From: Betaproteobacteria bacterium HGW-Betaproteobacteria-20 | GTDB taxonomy: Bacteria; Pseudomonadota; Gammaproteobacteria; Burkholderiales; Methylophilaceae | DNA: 8,335 bases | Reading direction: 5' to 3' | Assembly: GCA_002842195.1 (NCBI GenBank) | Contig: PHCL01000040.1 | Coordinates: forward strand, 1-8,335 | The notes under the pieces: model-generated | Told to the model about the DNA's origin: nothing | The model's database searches: none | What the model saw: the letters and a program-made list of their open reading frames with translations, nothing else | Program-made: the position numbers and the translations under genes | Shown here: positions 6,471 through 8,335 of the stretch, one piece after another | How the letters are laid out: each line of letters opens with the position of its first letter | Position numbering within the stretch: position 1 is the stretch's first letter

Positions 6471-6584
6471 TGCTGTATATTAGTTTAAATATAATCTAGC
6501 TGCTCTAAATCTATGGCCGAATCAATTGAATTTATTGGAATTTGATACGATATGATACAAGGAAAAACTTATTAATGGTGACGG

Positions 6585-6613
6585 AGGGCTTCGAATATCG
6601 CCTTGAAAGCCCT
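6585..6613. repeat. Hairpin next to the tandem repeat
   Basis: AGGGCTT (6585-6591) and AAGCCCT (6607-6613) are perfect 7-bp arms around a 15-nt loop. No T-run follows on either strand, so it is not an obvious terminator. Confidence 0.4.
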
Positions 6614-6647
6614 GTATTTACAAGCATTGAATAATTCTGTCATTCAG

Positions 6648-6671
6648 TTTATACCTATTTTTATACCTATT
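6648..6671. repeat. Exact 12-bp tandem repeat, two copies
   Basis: TTTATACCTATT at 6648-6659 is repeated without change at 6660-6671. Short tandem repeats of this kind (read on the other strand, AATAGGTATAAA twice) recall those often found between a P4-type integrase gene and its attachment site. No integrase is present here, so this is only a suggestion that an element end once lay here. Confidence 0.5.
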
Positions 6672-6812
6672 TTGCCTTGCTTACACTGTTTATTGCATCA
6701 ATCATAATCAATAAGAAGTGTCGTGTTATATCCTACTATTCCACCACAACTTAATCAATAAAATATCTTTTTATGGTTACATTTATATAACTGAATGAGT
6801 GTGAGGGGTTTA

Positions 6813-6923
6813 CTAAAAACAGGTGCTTTTATTTTCCGAGTACTCCCTGTTGTAATTTCGCGGATGTGTGAATTTAGGTAAGTTAGTGGTGTCCTTAAAA
6901 GTAAACTCTTTGACTTTTACCAT
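6813..6923 (-). CDS. Possible small protein of 36 residues, unknown function
   Basis: ATG at 6923, TAG at 6813-6815. The product begins MVKVKEFTFKDTTNLPKF and is polar, with no signal peptide or membrane segment, and ends in CF. Support for translation comes from AAGGTGG at 6928-6934 just before the start, and a perfect TATAAT at 6947-6952 (minus strand), which would give a very short leader. The start region can fold: GTGGTG of the ribosome binding site (6926-6931) is complementary to CACCAC at 6886-6891 inside the coding part, with a second 7-bp stem (TAAAAGT/ACTTTTA at 6913-6919 and 6896-6902) within. That could hold back translation initiation. I recognise no relative; chance occurrence in AT-rich DNA remains possible. 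Confidence 0.4.
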   Translation of the reverse strand: MVKVKEFTFKDTTNLPKFTHPRNYNREYSENKSTCF

Positions 6924-6931
6924 GCCACCAC
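6886..6931. repeat. Two-part hairpin covering the RBS and start of the small ORF
   Basis: Outer arms GTGGTG (6886-6891) and CACCAC (6926-6931), inner arms TAAAAGT (6896-6902) and ACTTTTA (6913-6919), internal loops of 4 and 6 nt, terminal loop of 10 nt. The outer arm overlaps the ribosome binding site of the minus-strand small ORF. Confidence 0.55.
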
Positions 6932-6946
6932 CTTAAATAAAAGATG

Positions 6947-6952
6947 ATTATA
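6947..6952 (-). promoter_or_regulatory. -10 element upstream of the 36-codon ORF
   Basis: TATAAT on the minus strand, 23 bp before the ATG. A weak -35 (ATAACA) lies 16 bp further upstream. Confidence 0.35.
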
Positions 6953-7017
6953 TTTACCTGCAAGTCCTTGTTATTAATTATTATTTAATAGATAACCTTT
7001 ACCCTACTTCAACTAAA

Positions 7018-7320
7018 CTACCTATGTTTCTCAGCACACTCCGAACTGTCTGTTTTCATGCAACATATATAACTCCATCCTGAATCACTACTTAACTCTT
7101 TTGAGTTTGCATAGCTATAAGCCATTACGCCACATTGCTTTAATCCGTCTGAAACTCCTAAGTAATACTCTTTTTCAGCATTGGGAAAATAAAAATATGC
7201 GTTGTATGTTGCACTTTCAATTTGATTGCACGTAAAGTTTGAATATTCCCTACATTCATCACTACAACCAATTAGAGCGAATGTAGCCAAGATAAATATA
7301 ATATTTTGTCTTATTATCAT
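7018..7320 (-). CDS. Small cysteine-rich lipoprotein, unknown function
   Basis: The product is 100 residues from the ATG at 7320. The signal peptide (MIIRQNIIFILATFALIGC) ends in lipobox LIGC with the lipidated cysteine at 19. An upstream ATG in the same frame (7416) would put 32 charged residues before the signal peptide and overlap the previous gene, so it is rejected. The mature part has six further cysteines (23, 31, 63, 86, 87, 95), enough for three disulfides, and aromatic-rich segments (YNAYFYFPN, KEYYLG, GWSYICC). After the lipidated cysteine comes SDE; Asp at +3, not +2, gives no inner-membrane retention signal of the E. coli type, so outer-membrane placement is likely. I have seen similar hypothetical lipoproteins but know of no function. 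It starts 13 nt after the double stop (TAG TAA) of the HNH gene, so the two are probably co-transcribed. Confidence 0.75.
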   Translation of the reverse strand: MIIRQNIIFILATFALIGCSDECREYSNFTCNQIESATYNAYFYFPNAEKEYYLGVSDGLKQCGVMAYSYANSKELSSDSGWSYICCMKTDSSECAEKHR

Positions 7321-7333
7321 ATTGCTGCGCTTA

Positions 7334-7603
7334 CTAATTAGCACAATTTTTTCGCTCCCATTTATCTTTAGCTTTCGCTTCAGCTTTAGTCTGCCATTGC
7401 ATATTAGAAGCATCATCTAAGCCCCCACAAGCTAACGGTTTGACGTGATCAATGATGTAATCAGGGCATGAGCCTTTTATGCCTCCAGTTGAGGGGCATG
7501 GGTGCGAGTATTTGAAAATTGATTTAGCCTTTTGGTTTCTATGTTGTTCGGCTTGTGCATTGAATGAAGCCATAACAAAAATTAACAATAATAACTTCAT
7601 CAT
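7334..7603 (-). CDS. Exported small HNH-type nuclease
   Basis: An 89-residue protein. An N-terminal signal peptide is clear (MMKLLLLIFVMASFNAQA, cleavage expected after AQA at 18). The mature ~70 residues carry an HNH/beta-beta-alpha-metal core: CPSTG at 36-40, then DYIIDHVKPL with the DH pair at 52-53 (general-base histidine), CGG at 59-61, SNMQWQT at 66-72 with the structural asparagine at 67, and a helix rich in Lys and Asp ending KDKWE (79-83). Cysteines at 36, 46, 59 and 87 could form disulfides or bind metal. Such mini HNH proteins occur in phages, plasmids and bacterial chromosomes; a signal peptide implies action in the periplasm or outside the cell, for example on incoming DNA. Two adjacent ATGs (7603 and 7600) are possible starts; AAGGA lies 12 nt before the first. 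No immunity protein is evident unless it is the following lipoprotein. Confidence 0.78.
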   Translation of the reverse strand: MMKLLLLIFVMASFNAQAEQHRNQKAKSIFKYSHPCPSTGGIKGSCPDYIIDHVKPLACGGLDDASNMQWQTKAEAKAKDKWERKNCAN

Positions 7604-7671
7604 TTCTTTATAAATCCTTGTGATAAATTAACTTTAAAATACCAAATTAAGACTTTTTGAGTAATAATTAT

Positions 7672-7689
7672 TTGAATCAAAAAATTCAA
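7672..7689. promoter_or_regulatory. Operator-like palindrome in the divergent intergenic region
   Basis: TTGAAT (7672-7677) and ATTCAA (7684-7689) are perfect 6-bp arms around a 6-nt A-rich spacer. It lies between the divergent HNH gene and the exported protein gene, 20 bp before the latter's ATG, where a regulator could act. In DNA this AT-rich, chance is a real alternative. Confidence 0.3.
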
Positions 7690-7708
7690 TAATAATAGTG
7701 AGCTTAAT

Positions 7709-8335
7709 ATGCGTAAAAATAAGTTTTATATATTCATGTGTTTAATTTTATTCTCTAACTTATCTTTAGCAGAAATATATAAAGATTTTTTACCTTATGA
7801 TAGTTTAGCCACAATTAAAACTAAATATCCAAATGCAAAACTCGACCCAATTAAAGCCGCCTGGCTTAAAGACGATGAAGCATTCATTGGCTTGTCAGGT
7901 GTTGGAATTTTAGGTAGTACTAATTTAAAATTTTCGACTAGTGATAACTTTCTTAAAATGCTTATTACATATAATCAGGATCAGATTGATAAAAACCCAA
8001 CTGCAGATAATTCAATAAATGAAGAGCGCATTAAAAAATATAATGAATCTTTGAATTTACCGCTTGATGATAGGTTAACTTTGGACTGGTTACGGTGGAT
8101 TTCACCAGACCCTATTCCACTAGAGCGATTAATTAGTAAATATGGCAAACCAGATAAGTTTGATTTTCTTGCCGATACATTCCAACCATATTGCCTATGG
8201 GATAAAAAAGGCGTTTTAGCCAATCTAAGCGATGATAAAAAATTTGTATATTCAATTGAATATTATTTCACTGATGAAGATAGAAATATAACTAAACCAG
8301 CACCCAAACAAAACAACAAACCTGTTGTAAAGGAA
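7709..8335 (+). CDS. Exported protein of unknown function (right end cut off)
   Basis: The frame is open from the ATG at 7709 to the window edge: 209 codons without a stop. A signal peptide is clear (MRKNKFYIFMCLILFSNLSLA, cleavage expected after residue 21). The mature part begins EIYKDFLPYDSLATIKTKYP, followed by AAWLKDDEAFIGLSGVGILG (about 51-70), a charged region, WLRWISPDPIP (about 127-137), and LERLISKYGKPDKFDF then FQPYCLW. The order of an N-terminal segment about a 'KxKYPNA' motif, a VGILG strand and a WxRW...PxPIP...YGxPxK block matches a recurrent hypothetical secreted protein of proteobacteria, function unknown to me. The end visible here is proline/lysine-rich. The gene is strongly AT-rich, like the divergent HNH/lipoprotein pair. 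The ribosome binding site is weak (GTGAG at 7698-7702). Confidence 0.72.
   Translation, partial: MRKNKFYIFMCLILFSNLSLAEIYKDFLPYDSLATIKTKYPNAKLDPIKAAWLKDDEAFIGLSGVGILGSTNLKFSTSDNFLKMLITYNQDQIDKNPTADNSINEERIKKYNESLNLPLDDRLTLDWLRWISPDPIPLERLISKYGKPDKFDFLADTFQPYCLWDKKGVLANLSDDKKFVYSIEYYFTDEDRNITKPAPKQNNKPVVKE

Larger units (their letters stand above)
6433..7017. other. Region without a long gene
   Basis: AT-rich DNA between fpr and the lipoprotein/HNH unit. Apart from the fpr promoter, the hairpin, the tandem repeat and the 36-codon ORF listed separately, I see only very short frames: 23 codons at 6572-6643 (minus, MTELFNACK...) and 21 codons ending at the tandem repeat. Neither has a ribosome binding site. 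Confidence 0.6.

Noticed and set aside
6581..6613. TTCGAA within GGAGGGCTTCGAATATCGCC, resembling the T-arm of a tRNA fragment
   Set aside because: Flanking bases do not form a T-stem, and there is no acceptor stem or CCA; no match to the tRNA-Asn 3' end.
6575..6634. Plus-strand 19-codon frame (MVTEGFEYRL...) preceded by AAGGA
   Set aside because: Spacing from AAGGA to the ATG is long, the frame is very short, and it lies in the hairpin/tandem-repeat region with no sign of conservation.
7321..7416. N-terminal extension of the cysteine-rich lipoprotein from an ATG at 7416
   Set aside because: It overlaps the HNH gene and puts 32 charged residues before a perfect lipoprotein signal peptide that starts at 7320.
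1..8335. CRISPR array, insertion sequence or integrase gene
   Set aside because: No regularly spaced direct repeats, no transposase or tyrosine-recombinase frame, and no terminal inverted repeats of an IS were seen.

Overview
The window looks like chromosomal DNA from a betaproteobacterium, possibly of the Methylophilaceae/Nitrosomonadales type. This rests on the overall look of the AspC-type aminotransferase, the AsmA-like protein and the short E. coli-type ferredoxin-NADP reductase. It is an inference, because no rRNA or other strong taxonomic marker is present. Base composition is uneven. The left third and the reductase look like ordinary core genes, the J-like gene after the tRNA is visibly more GC-rich, and everything right of about 6.45 kb is strongly AT-rich.

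Layout. (1) 1-1209: an aspartate/aromatic-type aminotransferase cut by the left edge. It converges on an AsmA-family protein (1368-2720, minus), and the two share one hairpin that has a T-run on each side. (2) 2752-2914: a complete tRNA-Asn(GUU) unit with a strong promoter, an encoded CCA end and its own GAAA-loop terminator. (3) 3046-3632: a small gene of mobile-element character with a degenerate J-like C-terminus that keeps HPD, behind a structured leader and followed by a bidirectional terminator. (4) 3626-3800: a decayed fragment resembling a HEPN-type protein, abutting the 3' end of an M48 zinc-metalloprotease lipoprotein gene (3799-5109, minus). (5) 5261-5607: the wreck of a HigB-HigA toxin-antitoxin pair. 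The toxin frame has no N-terminus, and the antitoxin is cut after nine codons and runs into unrelated sequence. (6) 5689-6432, minus: an intact ferredoxin/flavodoxin-NADP+ reductase. (7) 6433-7017: no long gene. It holds a 12-bp tandem repeat, hairpins, and one short ORF of 36 codons with a good ribosome binding site that is partly buried in a hairpin. (8) 7018-7603, minus: a two-gene unit coding for an exported small HNH-type nuclease and a cysteine-rich lipoprotein. It is divergent from (9) 7709-8335, plus, an exported protein of unknown function that runs off the right edge.

The core genes (amino-acid transamination, envelope maintenance, tRNA-Asn, NADPH/ferredoxin redox) appear to be interrupted by two patches of accessory DNA: 2.9-5.6 kb, after the tRNA, and 6.5-8.3 kb, after fpr. 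Both hold remnants and small exported proteins, as expected at sites of repeated insertion and loss. No integrase, transposase or CRISPR array is visible, so mobility is inferred from context only. The least explained items are the exported HNH nuclease/lipoprotein pair, the short ORF with the RBS-overlapping hairpin, and the J-like gene beside the tRNA.
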